From: Pascua guehoae
Lineage: Eukaryota; Basidiomycota; Tremellomycetes; Trichosporonales; Trichosporonaceae
DNA length: 64,000 nucleotides
Assembly (NCBI GenBank): GCA_001600415.1
Contig: BCJX01000020.1
Span: forward strand, 273,836-337,835
Direction: 5' to 3'
The notes under the pieces were generated by a model that did not search any database, was not told the DNA's origin, and saw only the letters and a list, made by a program, of their open reading frames with translations. The translations under genes were made by a program, and so were the position numbers. Of this stretch, positions 1 to 11,722 are shown one piece after another (positions within the stretch are counted from its first letter, which is position 1; every line of letters begins with the position of its first letter).

Positions 1-1522
1 CACAGAACGGCTCAAGTACTTCCACCAACTCCCTCTTTCGTCCAAATGGGAGATGGAGCGCGAGCTTGCCAAGCGCTACCTGTCGCTCGGCGTTGTGCGT
101 TCTGCGCTCGACATTTTCACGCGCCTCGAGATGTGGGAGGACGCCGTGGCGTGTCTGCAGCGCATGGAGCGTGAGGCCGAGGCCGAGAAGATTGTTCGCG
201 ACCTCCTCGAGGGACGCAAGTTTGAGTCGGACGTTGTCGTCGCTCTCGGACGCGCAAGCCTTACCGAGACGCGGAGGGAGAAGCTCACGACTGCGCGGGC
301 AGCGCAGCTGTGGTGTATCCTCGGCGACCTGACACTCAACGCAGACGACGCAGCTAAGGACCCGGCTGGTGTCCGCGCTCGTGCAATCGAGCTGTACCGC
401 AAGGCATGGGCAGTGTCGGGCGCTACGAGCTCGCGTGCGATGCGTTCCCTGGGCACACTCTACGTCTCTGCCCACGACTATGAGGCTGCAGTACCATGCT
501 TCCGCAAGGCGCTCTCCATCAATCCCCTCTTTGCACACGCATGGTTTACGCTGGGTGTGTGCCTTATGCGCCTCGAGCGGTGGTCCGAAGCGCGTGACGC
601 GTTCAAACGCGAGGTCGGCGTCAGCGACGAAGACAGCGAGGGTTGGAACAACCTCGCGGCTGTTTATCTCCGCCTCAACGAGGAGGGTGTGCCCAAGGGC
701 GAGGTGAGCGGTCACTCCCTGACACGGTCGAAGCTGACAATCAGACCCCACCACCTGTGAGCTTTGAGAACAAGACGCTCGCATACCGTGCCCTCCGCTC
801 GGGTCTCCGCACCAGCTTCAACAACTGGCGCATGTGGCAAAACTACATGGTTGTGGCGATTGACGTGGGCGAGCTCTCCGAGGCGGCGCGGGCAATGACC
901 CGCGTCGTCGAGGAGGTTGCTGCCCAGGACCCCGTGATGGCCGTCGACCCCGAAGTGCTGGACAAGCTCGTGGACAGTGTGACCCGCGACGACTGGAACG
1001 GCGGCAAGGGCCCGCTGGACGGCAAGCCGCCCCCCACATCCAACGAGGGGTGGGGACTGCTCCCCATTGTCGAGCGGTTGTTTGACCAGACCATCTTCCC
1101 CCGCGTTTCCGACAACCCGCGTGTGTGGCGCGCCCACGCGCGTCTCCAGCGCTGGAAGGAGGACTGGGCAGGCGCCGTCGACGACTACATCCGCGCATAC
1201 CGCGCAAGCGTGGCCAGCGACCACCGTGTCGAGATTGACCGCACACGCTGGCGCGAGGCGGTCGACGAAATCGACGACCTCGTCGCCACCCTCTCGCAGC
1301 TCGGCCCCCGCGTGCCCAAGGTCGAGGGCAAGAAGGGCGGCGACTGGCGCTTCCAGGCTAGGGGCATCGTGCGCACATTCATGGGCCGCACAAAAACAGC
1401 GTGCGTTCAGGCTGGGATCCGGGGTCGTGGTGTTCAGTCACTGACAATGATGCAGATTCGAAAACGAGCCAGAGTGGGACCGCCTCAAGGACCTCCTCGA
1501 CGACCTCAAGCGCGCGGATTAG
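1..1522 (+). CDS. TTC27/Emw1-like tetratricopeptide-repeat protein (3' part of gene)
   Basis: The frame is open from base 2, so the 5' part lies outside the window; about 474 C-terminal residues are visible. Exons are 2-703, 745-1400 and 1456-1522, with a 41-nt and a 55-nt intron. The protein has TPR-type helical pairs, for example around ALDIFTRLEMWEDAVACLQRM and the A-x(3)-F-x-KAL-x-INP block near the middle, and a W-RAHARLQRWKEDW segment later. Repeat order and the conserved C-terminal FENEPEW...LLDDL ending match the TTC27 (animals) / Emw1 (yeast) family as I know it. Yeast Emw1 is essential and linked to cell-wall integrity; the human protein has been tied to ribosome and snRNP biogenesis. 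Function here is by family only. The TPR fold is secure; the TTC27 assignment is likely. Confidence 0.75.
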
Positions 1523-1819
1523 ACTGGGGAGAGACACATACACAAGCACATCCACTAGAGCTGTATGCATCTGGGTATCTGTACAACACCATTCTACGCG
1601 GGGAGAGAAGCATGGGGTAATGTCGGTCAGGGCGGTCCAAAGGACGAAATGCAGAAGGAGGCCGAGGAGTAACGGGACGCGGTTGCGGTCCGAGTCCGAG
1701 TCTAGAATCAAGCGACGAACAACAACACACGCGGGTGTCGACTGCCGGTCAAGGGTGGGTCGAAGTCATACACACCCCCGACGGGCTCAGGTTCATGTTC
1801 GCCAGTCGGTCTCGTTGCT
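1523..1819. other. Convergent intergenic spacer
   Basis: Spacer between the stop of the TPR gene and the stop of the LLPH-like gene on the other strand. I see no further gene, repeat or RNA in it. It should hold both 3' UTRs. Confidence 0.5.
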
Positions 1820-2507
1820 TTAACGCCTGCGCTTGGTCTTGCCGGCCTTGTGGCGCGAGATGGGGACGCCGAGACGGTTCTGTCCCTTGAGCTTGGGACG
1901 GGCAGTCATGCCCTTGGACTCGCGCCACTGCTCGCGGCGCGACTCGCGGGGTGCAGACGTCGAGACCTTCTTGGGGGCTGTGGTGTGAGCGGGTGGACTG
2001 TGGAGCAGGAGCAGGGGACGTGTGGAGCTGTGGGGAGACTCGCGGGTGCTGTTGAGGTTGGGTACAAAGGCGTGTGCAGTGTGTAGTGTGCAGGTGTGCA
2101 CTTGTCCTGTCGTCGAGGATATGGGACAAGCCTCGGCCCACAATAACAGCTCGCAAGGGGGCAAGGACCTAAGACCTAAGGCCGCAAAGGCGGTGGGTGG
2201 CGGTCGCACAAGTGGCAGTCATTCCAAGACTGCCCCTGTCCACCACACCCCAGGCCATGCCACCTTCTACCCCACCACACCACACCACAGCCCGCGCCAT
2301 CGCCTACTCACCCTCGGTCATCTCGGCGTCGCCCTCGGCATCCTCGACCTCGATCTCGTCCTCGTCTCCCTCCTTGCCGTCCTTGTTCTTAATGAGCTTG
2401 GCCGAGAGGCGTGCCGTGCGCTCGGCGTCGGCGACGGCGTAGTGCGACATGTGCGCCTTGCGGCGGCGCGCGGCGAGCTTTGACTTTGAGCGGAGTGACT
2501 TTGCCAT
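1820..2507 (-). CDS. LLPH/YBL028C-like nucleolar protein (DUF2423 type)
   Basis: Encodes 117 residues from two exons, 2507-2312 and 1977-1820. It begins MAKSLRSKSKLAARRRKA, the hallmark N-terminus of the LLPH / yeast YBL028C family of small basic proteins found in pre-60S ribosome preparations. An acidic stretch (GDEDEIEVEDAEGDAE) follows, and the tail is basic (NRLGVPISRHKAGKTKRRR), which suits a nucleolar, RNA-associated protein. The 334-nt intron is long compared with the 31-60 nt introns of its neighbours. I looked in it for an intronic box C/D snoRNA and found no convincing boxes. The gene is divergent from the proteasome alpha1 gene, with a 415-bp shared promoter. Confidence 0.8.
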
Positions 2508-2786
2508 GGTGGTGGTGGGTGGTGGGTTGCGATGGGGGTTTGTTGATTGATAGTACTGTAGGTGTTGTTTGCAAGTCGCCCCCTGCGGTGTGACCAGACT
2601 GCAGGCGGCAAGAATGCAAGGGGGTGGGGTGGAGGAAGGTGACGGAATTTGCAGGATTAAAGTTGAAAAAATGATGGGGGAAAAATAATAATTCATTCGC
2701 GTGGAGTCCACGTGGTGGCCGAACGCGTGTCGTGTTGCGAGCGACGAACACTGACGTCTCTGTCTCTTGTCGGGTTGTGTTCCTCG

Positions 2787-2829
<43 letters not shown>

Positions 2830-2922
2830 ACTCGTCAACGTTGCTGTTGTCGTCTTGCTCTCCATCGGCCCCATCCCCATCCCCATCTCCATCTCCATCT
2901 CCATCAGCGAACCGTCGGCAAC
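2508..2922. promoter_or_regulatory. Shared divergent promoter, LLPH-like / proteasome alpha1
   Basis: This 415-bp gap separates two head-to-head start codons. It contains a hexamer microsatellite (GTCCTC, about six copies, 2789-2826) and a CCATCT/CCATCC pyrimidine repeat at about 2872-2905, just upstream of the alpha1 ATG. Both look like C/T-rich 5' UTR or core-promoter sequence. I see no clear TATA box. Confidence 0.5.
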
Positions 2923-4292
2923 ATGTCGGCACGCTCCTCTTATGACCGGTGAGCTAGCAAAGCCGTCTCCCAGCTGACAATACAGCTACCTGACCGTCTT
3001 CTCCCCCGAGGGCCGAGTGAGTACCCCTTAACAATGGAGTGATGACCCCGCGCTAACACTGCAGCTGTACCAAGTCGGTGCGTATGCGTCCCCACCTCGC
3101 GCGACAAGCCATACCTAGGACCAGACTGACATTCAGAGTACGCGTTCAAGGCCATTGCGGGTGCGGGTATCACTGCCGTCGGTATCCGCGGCAAGGACAC
3201 ATCGGTCGTCATCACCCAGCGCAAGGTTCCTGTGCGTCGCTGCGACAACGGGCACGGAGTAGCGAGCGCTGACAGTTGCAGGACAAGTTGCTCGACCCCG
3301 AGACCATCACGCACCTGTTCCAGATTACGCCACAGATTGGCTGTGTCATTGTTGGCCGTATCGGTGCGTCCCGGCTAGGGCACAGAAAGGAGTAGCCAAC
3401 TGACGCCCAGCCGACGCGCGCGCGCAGGCGCAGCGGACACGGTCAGAGGCGGCCGAGTTTAGGTACAAGTACGGCTACGAGATTCCCCCCGATGCGCGTG
3501 AGTGTCGTGTTTTGGACAGCGACCGAGGAAGCTTGCCGACAAAGGTGGTATGGCGGTGACGTTGGCGTTGCCGGGTAGTCATCACTGTTACGATGGCAAG
3601 CTCCAAAACACCCCAGCCGAGCTCTGCTTACATCCCCAGTCGCCAAGCGCATGGCCAACATCAACCAGGTCTACACACAGCGCGCGGGCATGCGCCCACT
3701 CGGCATTGCCATGATCCTCATTGGCCCCGACGACGAGCGCGGACCGCAGACATTCATGATCGACCCCGCGGGATACTATGTCGGCTACAAGGCCGTCGCG
3801 GCGGGCCAGAAGCACACCGAGGCAACCAACTTCGTGAGCTCACGCGCAAACAGAGACGAGCTAACGCGCAGCTGGAGAAGAAGTGGAAGTCGGTTGAGAA
3901 CGGGAGCATAGTGCTGGACCGCGCTGGTGTTATTGAGGTGAGTTGGTACGGGGCTGTTGCTCGCATGTGCTGTGCTTGCACAATCTTGTGCTTCATATCC
4001 GCATCAGGAAACATACCTATGCTGGCAGGCTGGCTTGCTCCACTCTACGCCAGCACTACCCCCCACTCACCCCCACGTTCACGGTCGCTTACCTCACACG
4101 CAGCTCGCGATCGAGTGCCTGTCGAGCGTCTGCGCGACCGACTTCAAGGCAACCGAGATTGAGATTGGCATCTCGTCCACGGCCGCCGACGAGCCCGGCG
4201 AGGGCGGCAAGCTCGGCGGCACCGGTCGCTTCCGCCAGATGGGCGAGGCCGAGCGCGACGAGTGGCTCACGCGTGTCGGCGAAAAGGACTAG
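2923..4292 (+). CDS. SCL1: 20S proteasome subunit alpha1 (PSMA6 / yeast Scl1)
   Basis: Encodes 260 residues from nine exons: 2923-2948, 2986-3016, 3065-3077, 3137-3231, 3282-3363, 3411-3497, 3640-3833, 3872-3937, 4104-4292. The start [20 protein letters not shown] is followed by YQVEYAFKAI, the N-terminal alpha-subunit signature. Next come [11 protein letters not shown], a TQRKVPDKLLD segment and [14 protein letters not shown], which place it in the alpha1 branch; length matches the family. Alpha subunits form the outer gated rings of the 20S core and are not proteolytic. Eight introns split a 783-nt CDS; the shortest is 37 nt (2949-2985) and exon 3 is only 13 nt. Confidence is high because every junction restores a conserved residue. 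Confidence 0.96.
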
Positions 4293-4646
4293 AAGGGAGA
4301 GCGCTACGGGAGTCACGAAGTTGCGAGGTAGCAGTGCATATGTATGGGATCGACTAGCGTCGGCGACTGGTGTGTGCTGCAGGTTGTGCCTGTGGGAGGA
4401 TACCGGGTTTGGGTCTGGGCAAACCCGATGGCGCCGAGAGTCGCAGCAGTATTGGTACAGTGCAGCAAGCGGGAGGGATCAGCAGTCCTCGTCGGAAAGT
4501 GCCGAGGACAATGTAACGACTAAACCACTAAGCATCAGTAATACTGACAACCGGAAACGTTGCGGCTTGTTCATTGCGGTTGCACCCAACCTTGTTCAAT
4601 GTCCTGCATATTCTCGCCATCTACGAACGCGCTATTCTACTTGGAT
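4293..4646. other. Convergent spacer, alpha1 / glucosidase II
   Basis: A 354-bp gap between two facing stop codons. No gene or repeat seen; it should hold both 3' UTRs. Confidence 0.5.
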
Positions 4647-7600
4647 CTACGCAACGACCACCTCCCAGTCGTCAACGACGGCGACGCCCGGGTTCTTGAT
4701 GGTGAGGACCGACGCGGTCGCGTCCTTGCCCTTTGTGGCCTTTTGGAATGTAAACTGGACGGGCTGGCCGGCGACAGTGACTGCCTTTGGCTGGGCGGCG
4801 AGGCCGAGGACGGTGATGCGCTCGATGCTGACGTGGGCAATCTTGTTGGCATAGGCGTTTTGCGCGTCGTAGGGGGCGTATTGGGTCGACTTGAGGGTGG
4901 TGCCGGCCGAGGCGTCCTTTGTGAGGGAAAAGGCGCGGTGGACGTACTCGCCTTGCTGGTAGGCAAACGTCTCGCCGTCGTCGAGGTAGAGCTGGCCTGT
5001 TGCCGTGCCGTCGCGGCCCACGGCGACGGTGAGCGTGATGGGGTCCTGCCACATGAGGGACGAGGAGCGGCGGACGCGCTGGCGCGAGGGGACAATGTGG
5101 CCGCCCTCGATGAGGAGGGGCATAACATCAAGGGGTGTAGGGAGGGTCACGTTGCGGGGCTTGTGCTGGGCGGGGTAGATGCGGTGGTTGAACCAGTTGT
5201 AGTAGGGCTCGTTGGCGGCGAGGTAGACGTTTGTCTCGGTCGCGCCCTCGGTCACGACGGGCTTGAACAGCAGACCCGAGTCGCCGACATAGTACTGGCT
5301 GTCGACGGCAAAGCCTGTCTCGTCCGTGGGGTGCACGGCATACTGCGGCCAGATGACTGGGTAACCGTTGGTCGCCGCGGCGCGGAACGCAGTGTACCAC
5401 GTCGGCAGCAGCTGGTAGCGCATACGTATCGCGTCGCGCATCTGCGACTTGTACGGCTCGTCAAAGAGATATGGCTCGCGGCGCTTTGTGTCGAGGTGTG
5501 CATGGGCGCGGAAGAAGGGCATGAATGCACCCGCCTGGTACCAACGCACGAGCATTTCGGGAGACGGGTTGCCAAAGAAGCCGCCGACGTCGGCGCCCAC
5601 AAACGACATGCCTGCAATGCTGTTGGACAGAAGCATGGCCGTCTCGCCCGCAAAGTGGTCCCACGTGCCCAAGTTGTCGCCCGTCCAGATGGCGCCATAC
5701 CGCTGGGAGCCCGCGAAGAACGAGCGTGAGAGCACAAACGGACGCAGCTCGGGTGTGTTGCGCGCAGCCACGGCCCGTTGGGTCTGGTTGTGCTGATAGG
5801 TTAGCTCAAAGTCACATCAACTTGGGGCTACCCACGAAGAGCATGCCGTTGATGTTGTGCACGTCGCGGTGTTCCCAGCCGCCAGCGTGGATGTTGTCCC
5901 TGGGCATGGAGATCTCGGGGCCGTCAAAGACCGAGGGCTCGTTCATGTCGTTCCAGATGTGGAGGTCCTTGCTGCTCTGTGGCCAGACCTTGTAGCTAAA
6001 CATACTCGTCCACCAGTCCCACGACTTGGGGTTAAAGTAGTCGACCCAGACCGACGAGCCTGGCCAGCACCAACCGTCATAGTTGTCGCCGTTTGCCTTT
6101 TTGATGAGCAGGTCCTTGTCACGCGCCTCGGTATAGACGCGGTACGAGTCGGTCTTTTTCACATGCGGGTCCACAATGGCCACCATCTGCGTGGGTCAGA
6201 CTGCGCCCAAATGCTAACGCACCTTGCGGCCCTTGCTCGCGACCTGGTCGAGCATATTGACCGGGTCGGGGAACTGCTTCTCCCTCCAGTCAAAGTAGCG
6301 GTGGTCGACCGAGTACTCAATGTCAAGCCACGTGACGTCGAGGGGCATGTCGGCCTTGTCAAACTCGTCCTGGACAGTGATCACGTCGTCCTGGTCGTTG
6401 TAGTTCCAGCGGCACTGGTGGTAGGCCGTCGCAAACTGCGCTGGCATCTGGGCGGGGCCAGTGAGGCTGGCATATTGCTTGAAGAGGTCGGTGGGGCGGG
6501 GACCAGGCAGGAGGAGCACGTCGACAATGCCCGACTCGGACACCCAGTGGGTACGGACTGCGTCCTTGTCGTGCTCGACGTCAACCCACGTCTCCGAGCC
6601 AACGAGGTTCAGCACAGCCACCGTGCTCTCCTTGCCGTGGGCGTGGAGGAGCGGGACGGCGCCATACAGCGCCATTGGCGAGTCGGCCTCGTACTCGAAA
6701 ATGTCCACGTTCCACAGGCGGTACGGCTCCTTGTAGTACGAGCCCTCGCCCTTGGTGGACGGGAGGGAGAGCGGCGAGGCGTGCTCGGGAAGACCAAACA
6801 CGTGCTGTACGCCAGGGAAGGTAAAGTCGAGCGAGAGGCCTTCGGGACCTGGGGTTGGTTAGCGCTTAGCTTACTCAAGCTGTACCGGGGTGGAGCTGCT
6901 ACCAAGCCGTAACGAGGATTTGGGCGAGGTGACGGAGAGAGTCCGCGGTGAGTGTGGTCAATTGCCCCACTGGCTAGTTGTGGGCACCATCGGGACGACA
7001 TTACGTCTCGTTGCCTCGGCATGCTGCCACCGAGAGTGCCGCTCTAGCACGCCAACACTGTGAGGGATGGACCCCATCCGAGCATCAAGTTGGCTCTGGC
7101 ACTACCCGTCGTCCACAAACAAACTCACCCTTGGGCTTTGTGTCCTTCCAGCGCTTCCAGGTCTCTTCAAACATGTCATTGTCGGCCTGCTCAAACCACG
7201 AGCGGTCGACGGGCGTCTCGAGGACCTTTTGCGCGTCGCCCTCGCCCTCGCCTTCAGGCAGCTCGGGATCTGTCTCCTTAACGCGGTAGTGCTCAATGTG
7301 GAAGAGGGAGCGCTCGTTGACGACAATCTGGGCCACACCACCACGCGTCATGGTGATGCGGAGGGGTGCGTGGATGATTTCGAGCGCGAGCGCCTCCTTG
7401 CCCGTCCCCTTTCCGTAACTAATAGTCGTCTTGCCGTCGGTGGTAGAAATCGTGCCGGGGGCAAGCTGGGGCTCGCCCACAAGCGCCCACTTTGCCGTCT
7501 CGTTGTACCTGCGCCAGGGCGATGCCGAGCCGACCTCGTCTGCGCGCAGACGCACAATGTCGTCCTTGAGCACGTCGACGCGCAGCTCAAAGGTGATTTC

Positions 7601-7849
7601 CGGGTACAGAGTCGACGACAGCGGCAGCGTCCACGATGCAGACGCCCCCTCTGTGCCCGGCGTCACGCGCGGCGTGCCCACAGAGTATGGCGAGGCAAAG
7701 TCGTCGGGCGACGAGGCCTGCCGGTCCGCAATGGACCGCAGGCGCCGGCAGAAGGATGTCTGGTGGCACTCTTTAAAGTCCTCGTGCTTGACCGCAGACG
7801 CGGCGAGCGCAAAGACGAGCGCGGATAGGACAAAGAGCAGGTGCCGCAT
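4647..7849 (-). CDS. ROT2: Glucosidase II alpha subunit (GH31), ER N-glycan trimming
   Basis: Encodes 947 residues from four exons: 7849-7129, 6848-6223, 6186-5836, 5792-4647. The enzyme removes the two alpha-1,3-linked glucoses from N-glycans in the ER lumen as part of calnexin-type quality control. A signal peptide (MRHLLFVLSALVFALAASA) is followed by an N-terminal beta domain and the GH31 barrel. The nucleophile is the Asp of HIWNDMNEPSVF (about residue 529) and the acid/base is the Asp of SFVGADVGGFFGNP (about residue 634). RPFVLSRSFFAGSQRYGAIW and the C-terminal beta domain are also typical. There is no HDEL-type tail; family knowledge is that the beta subunit provides ER retention. Two introns are 36 and 43 nt, but the first is 280 nt. 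Length agrees with the family. Confidence 0.96.
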
Positions 7850-8303
7850 GGTGGGACTGCAGGTCGGCTGTCTGCAGAGGAGACGAGAGAGCAAGCAAGC
7901 AAGCAAGCACAAGCAAAGCAGTGGTAGTAGAGAGTGTGGGGAAGTCGCAAGGTGGAGGTGCTGGGCGCTGGGCGGCCATGGGCGGGTGACACGCCGGCAC
8001 GCTGGCAGGCACGTGAAACAGGAGCCACGTGGCAAATGTGGCGCTTTGACGCGTGCGGAAAATGGGGGTGGCACCCACATACCGTACACCGGATGCAGTG
8101 CACGCATGCACAGCTTGCTCTGCCCGCAGCACACGGCCACCTCGACATCGACAATCATCTACCAAACAGCTCCACCGCCCCACTGCCCGGGACGCTCATC
8201 TGCGTTGGACCGATATTGCTCACATACATAATGGGGCAGCCTTTATGGACAGGCCGCCTGCTCTCAATGACCCGTATGCTACAGTGATGATCTATGCCTG
8301 CCT
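7850..8303. promoter_or_regulatory. Promoter region of glucosidase II alpha
   Basis: A 454-bp gap upstream of the glucosidase ATG and downstream of the next minus-strand gene. It has a short AAGC-type tandem run at about 7891-7919. No gene seen. Confidence 0.4.
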
Positions 8304-8743
8304 CTATGCGTCGCTCTTCTCCCCGGCCTCGTCAATCGTCGGGAAGCCCTGGCTGCACTGACCGCAGCACCAGATGCCGAGCTTTTGGTTGTAAACTGCC
8401 GAGCAGTAGACTATTGATGGGAGTTAGCGGGTGGAGCCAAGCGGTGCGTCAGGATGAAACACTTACGATAGTCGGAGCGGTGGCCCTCGCTGCATGGACG
8501 GAGTAGGAAGGGGGGCTCGAAGAGCGGGCGCTGGAACGGCGTCTGGGCGCGCGAGCGGCTGGGCGAGCTGGGAGACGTGGGTGGGGAGCTCTTGCCCGAG
8601 GCCGACGACGATGTCGAGGACAAGGTAGACGAGCGGCGCGCTAGAGGACGCATGGCGGGTGGTGCCGTGGTGCTGGCGCGCGACGAGGTGCGCGTGATCG
8701 CGGACCCGTTGGCCTTGGCCGGCACCTGGAGCGTGTCTGGCAT
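8304..8743 (-). CDS. Hypothetical 127-aa protein with C-terminal C-x10-C-x13-C-x2-C module
   Basis: Two exons, 8743-8467 and 8410-8304, join in phase with a canonical GTAAGT donor and a TAG acceptor. I do not recognise the family. The first ~80 residues are Ser/Thr/Pro/Arg-rich and probably disordered. The last third is a compact cysteine module: a Cys in LLRPCSEGHRSDY, ten residues, then YCSAVYNQKLGIWCCGQC. The four spaced cysteines (C-x10-C-x13-C-x2-C) suggest a small metal-binding fold (inference). There is no signal peptide. The module aligns without gaps with the small gene at 11500-11722 on the other strand, and the intron interrupts both at the same codon and phase, which argues that both are real genes. 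Confidence 0.65.
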
Positions 8744-11499
8744 GTATGCTAGGTTGTGGTAGCTGGGTGGTGGTACAGATGTGGGTGGGTGGTGGCTGGA
8801 GTGTATGAAGCTGGATGCACAGCTGGGTCGTTGACAAGATGGTGGATGGCACGGATGGATCAGTTTTATATACTGGAAATGGCATCTGCATGTAGACCAT
8901 GGAGAACCGCCCCCAGATCCAATGTTGCAGGTCGACACACCTCGCCTCGGTCCGGATGCGTTTTGCTGTGGGCTGCGGGTAAGACGCCGACGCCGGACGC
9001 TGGACACACAGCGCCGCATGCGTCGCACCGAGAATGGCGTGGCGCTTGTGGATCTCGCTTTTTGGGGTGGTGAGAAACGGATTCGGCTTGAAAATGGGAA
9101 AACGAAAGACGCATGCATGCAGGCAGGCAGGTGTGCAGGCCATGTGAATGGGAGCCCAAGCCGACACAGTTGCGGTCATTATTTGTAGAACAAGGTCGTG
9201 CTTCTGGTTCAGCCACCAGGAGCCACGCATTCGGACATGGACCAACCATCCTTGCTTGAAAGTTCGGTAAAGGGGTTCCCCGTCCTATGCCAAGCTGTTA
9301 CCACTGGCAGCAACGTGCGTGCATGTCTTGATGGCGGATACTAGTGCACGGCTCGTCGTCATCGTATTCGAGTCCGGTGCAGGCCAGTGCTCCGCCCCAC
9401 TCCGCCCTCTGAGGCTTGTGGTGGTGTATTTCGGCGTGCCGCTGATTGGTACTCGTGAGAACCAGTTAGTGCTGGATACACCGATGTTATTCCACGGGTT
9501 TTGCAGTGAGATCTCAGCATTGTCACCGAGCGGACACGAATCGCCGCTGGAAGGACAGACAAGGCAGGCCGAAAGACACCGCATGTCCGATACCACAGCA
9601 CAGCACAGCACAGAACCATGCCAAGGTCCGAAGCGTTCTCGTCGTCGTCGTCGGACAAACACACCAAGAGGCGCCGATAGCCGGTAGCGATACTGCGAGT
9701 CCCCGCGTCCCAAGTTGCCGCACGAACCCACAACTACTGTACAATCCAAAATCCACAGATCTACAGGTGACCACAGACCACCCCCACCCCCGCGTCCCGA
9801 GCATGCCGAGGCGGACAGAGAGGCACAGTGCACACTGGTCCGAAAGTCGGCAAGTCGAGGGACGAATGACGCGGTGGCGCGTGGGGGCTGCGCCGGTGGC
9901 GCTCCACCCCACGGGCCACGGGATGCACCCATGCGCGCGTGGGGTGGGGTACGGGGCTTGAGACACGAGTACATGAGACAGGTGAGAATGAGACGGAACG
10001 CGGCATGAGCGGAACGCGCGGCAAGGGCGGTACGGACACGGCGGTGATCGGGGGGCGGGGATGGGTAACTGTGACGTAACAATAAGGAGAAGAGAGACGA
10101 GAAGAGAGAGAGAGAAAGAAGCACAGACCTCGTTCTGGCTCGCAGTCACCTGATCGGAATCAGCCAAGCACTACTGTACTGTACTCTACACGGGCCGCAC
10201 GGCGTGGTATTGATTGCATGGTGGATGGGTGCACTGTACCCAAACGGCAATATCGGATATGACGATGATTGGTGGCATCGGGGGTTGCTTCCTATCGACA
10301 AGGTTCGTTTACGCGGCGGGGGGACTGCCACGATTGTGCCTATTGTGCCTGTGGGCCTGCCCCTGCAGCCTGGCTTGCTGGCTTCCTAGCTGGCTGGTCG
10401 TGGCTGTTTGCTGGCTGGGGCTTGATTGAGACCTTTGACCTGAGATTTCCTTTCTTTCCCTGCTTGGCTATCGCTTGCGTCGCACCGCTCGTGCTCGTGC
10501 GTAATCTCTTCATGTGCGTTTCATGATTATTCACTCACCAGCGCTCACTCGAACACCCGTGCAGAGACCCACGTCGACACCCGATTGGACATGGCAATCG
10601 CGCATCCATCTTATCGGCCAACCTCGTCAAAATGCCGTGCCTACGTCGCTACCGCGGTAAACGTTCTTGAGAAGTTGAGAAGGCGAGTTTTAGCTTTGGG
10701 GGAGTCGGAGAAGGCGGGGTCGGGGGGGTCGGTGCATGCGTGGTGTGTGATCAGCTGCGCATGCTGCGTGGTGACCTCTTGTCTTGGGGTGCAAGGTGGT
10801 TCTGGGGACCGAGCAGAGGAAGCGCGCGACATAGTTGGTGAGTGGAGCTATTCGTGTGTGTGTGTGGGTGTGTAGGTGTGTGTGCTGGGGTGTCTTTGTG
10901 GGGAGTGAGGTCGACGAGCATGGGGATGGTGATCATACGACTCTACCCGGGGCTCTACGGGGCCGGGGTGCAGTGCGCAGTCCCAAGAGTGAGAGGATCA
11001 GAGGCCGAACAGGTGGTAGTGGTATGTGTGTGTGTGTGTGCGTGTCTTCGGGCAAGTTTGGGGATGCAAGTCAGTGGGTTGTTGCATGGGGTGAGTGGGT
11101 GGGTGCATATGGGGGGTGGGTCTGTGGGTATGCACGGCACGCCACCTGTTCCGGTGGTGACAGGGCAGGGCATCGGCGGCGGCGTCGGGCGTGGTGCGAC
11201 CCCCCAACCACCACCCCACCCGCGTACCCGCGCCGTCGGGTGAGTGATTCAGTGGGCAGTCTCATGTGGCCAGTGAGTGGCCAGTGGCGTCGAGCAACGA
11301 GCATATAACTGGGCACCCTCTTGGGGGTAACTGGCCCTCCATGCCCAACTGATTCCAACCTCCAAACTCGAGTCGAAACCACATCGAGTCGGCATTCTAC
11401 ATTCCACTCTACTATATCACCAACACCACCACCACCACCACCAAATAACCACCCTCCACTACCACTACTACCCACCACCCCCACCAACCACTACTACCA
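8744..11499. other. Long divergent intergenic region
   Basis: About 2.75 kb separate the starts of the two small cysteine-motif genes. I found no supportable coding region: open frames here lack ATG starts, splice logic or recognisable motifs. It contains GT microsatellite tracts (about 10855-10885 and 11025-11045), a CAC/CCA-rich stretch at 11417-11490 that is probably the 5' UTR of the plus-strand gene, and a GA-rich run at 10085-10120. It could hold non-coding transcripts, but nothing in the sequence shows it. Confidence 0.45.
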
Positions 11500-11722
11500 A
11501 TGTTCGCCCGCATCCTTCGTAACCGCAACAGCGACAGCGACGACGAGTGCCCGCCCGACCGCGAGTGCAAGTACCCGCAGACCATTGTCGAGTGTGAGTC
11601 GGTGGTACACACCACCATGCACTACTCCCCACGACACCCGCTGACAAGCAGGGTGGTGCAAGGCTATCTGGGACCACCGCCGCGAAGTCTGGACCTGCTC
11701 GCGCTGCTACCGCGACTGGTAA
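11500..11722 (+). CDS. Small 54-aa cysteine-motif protein
   Basis: Two exons, 11500-11593 and 11652-11722, with a GTGAGT donor and an acceptor preceded by CTGACAAGCAG. The protein begins MFARILRNRNSDSDDECPPD and ends in VEWWCKAIWDHRREVWTCSR followed by CYRDW. It has an acidic patch and a cysteine pattern C-x10-C-x13-C-x2-C, with an extra N-terminal Cys five residues before the first. The 17-residue core (WCKAIWDHRREVWTCSRC without its first residue) matches the protein encoded at 8304-8743 position by position: Cys, Ala, Trp, Cys and Cys are identical and most other positions conservative. The intron splits the codon two residues before the second core Cys, in phase 1, exactly as in that gene. 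Function unknown; a small zinc-binding protein is a guess. Confidence 0.6.

Noticed and set aside
1978..2311. Intronic snoRNA in the LLPH-like gene.
   Set aside because: No paired box C/D or H/ACA elements visible despite the long intron.
4560..5729. 389-codon plus-strand open frame.
   Set aside because: Shadow of the GH31 catalytic exon on the other strand.
9523..10167. 214-codon minus-strand open frame with a hydrophobic start.
   Set aside because: Begins with TTG, not ATG; Cys/Arg/Ser composition is random-like, and no splice or motif support.
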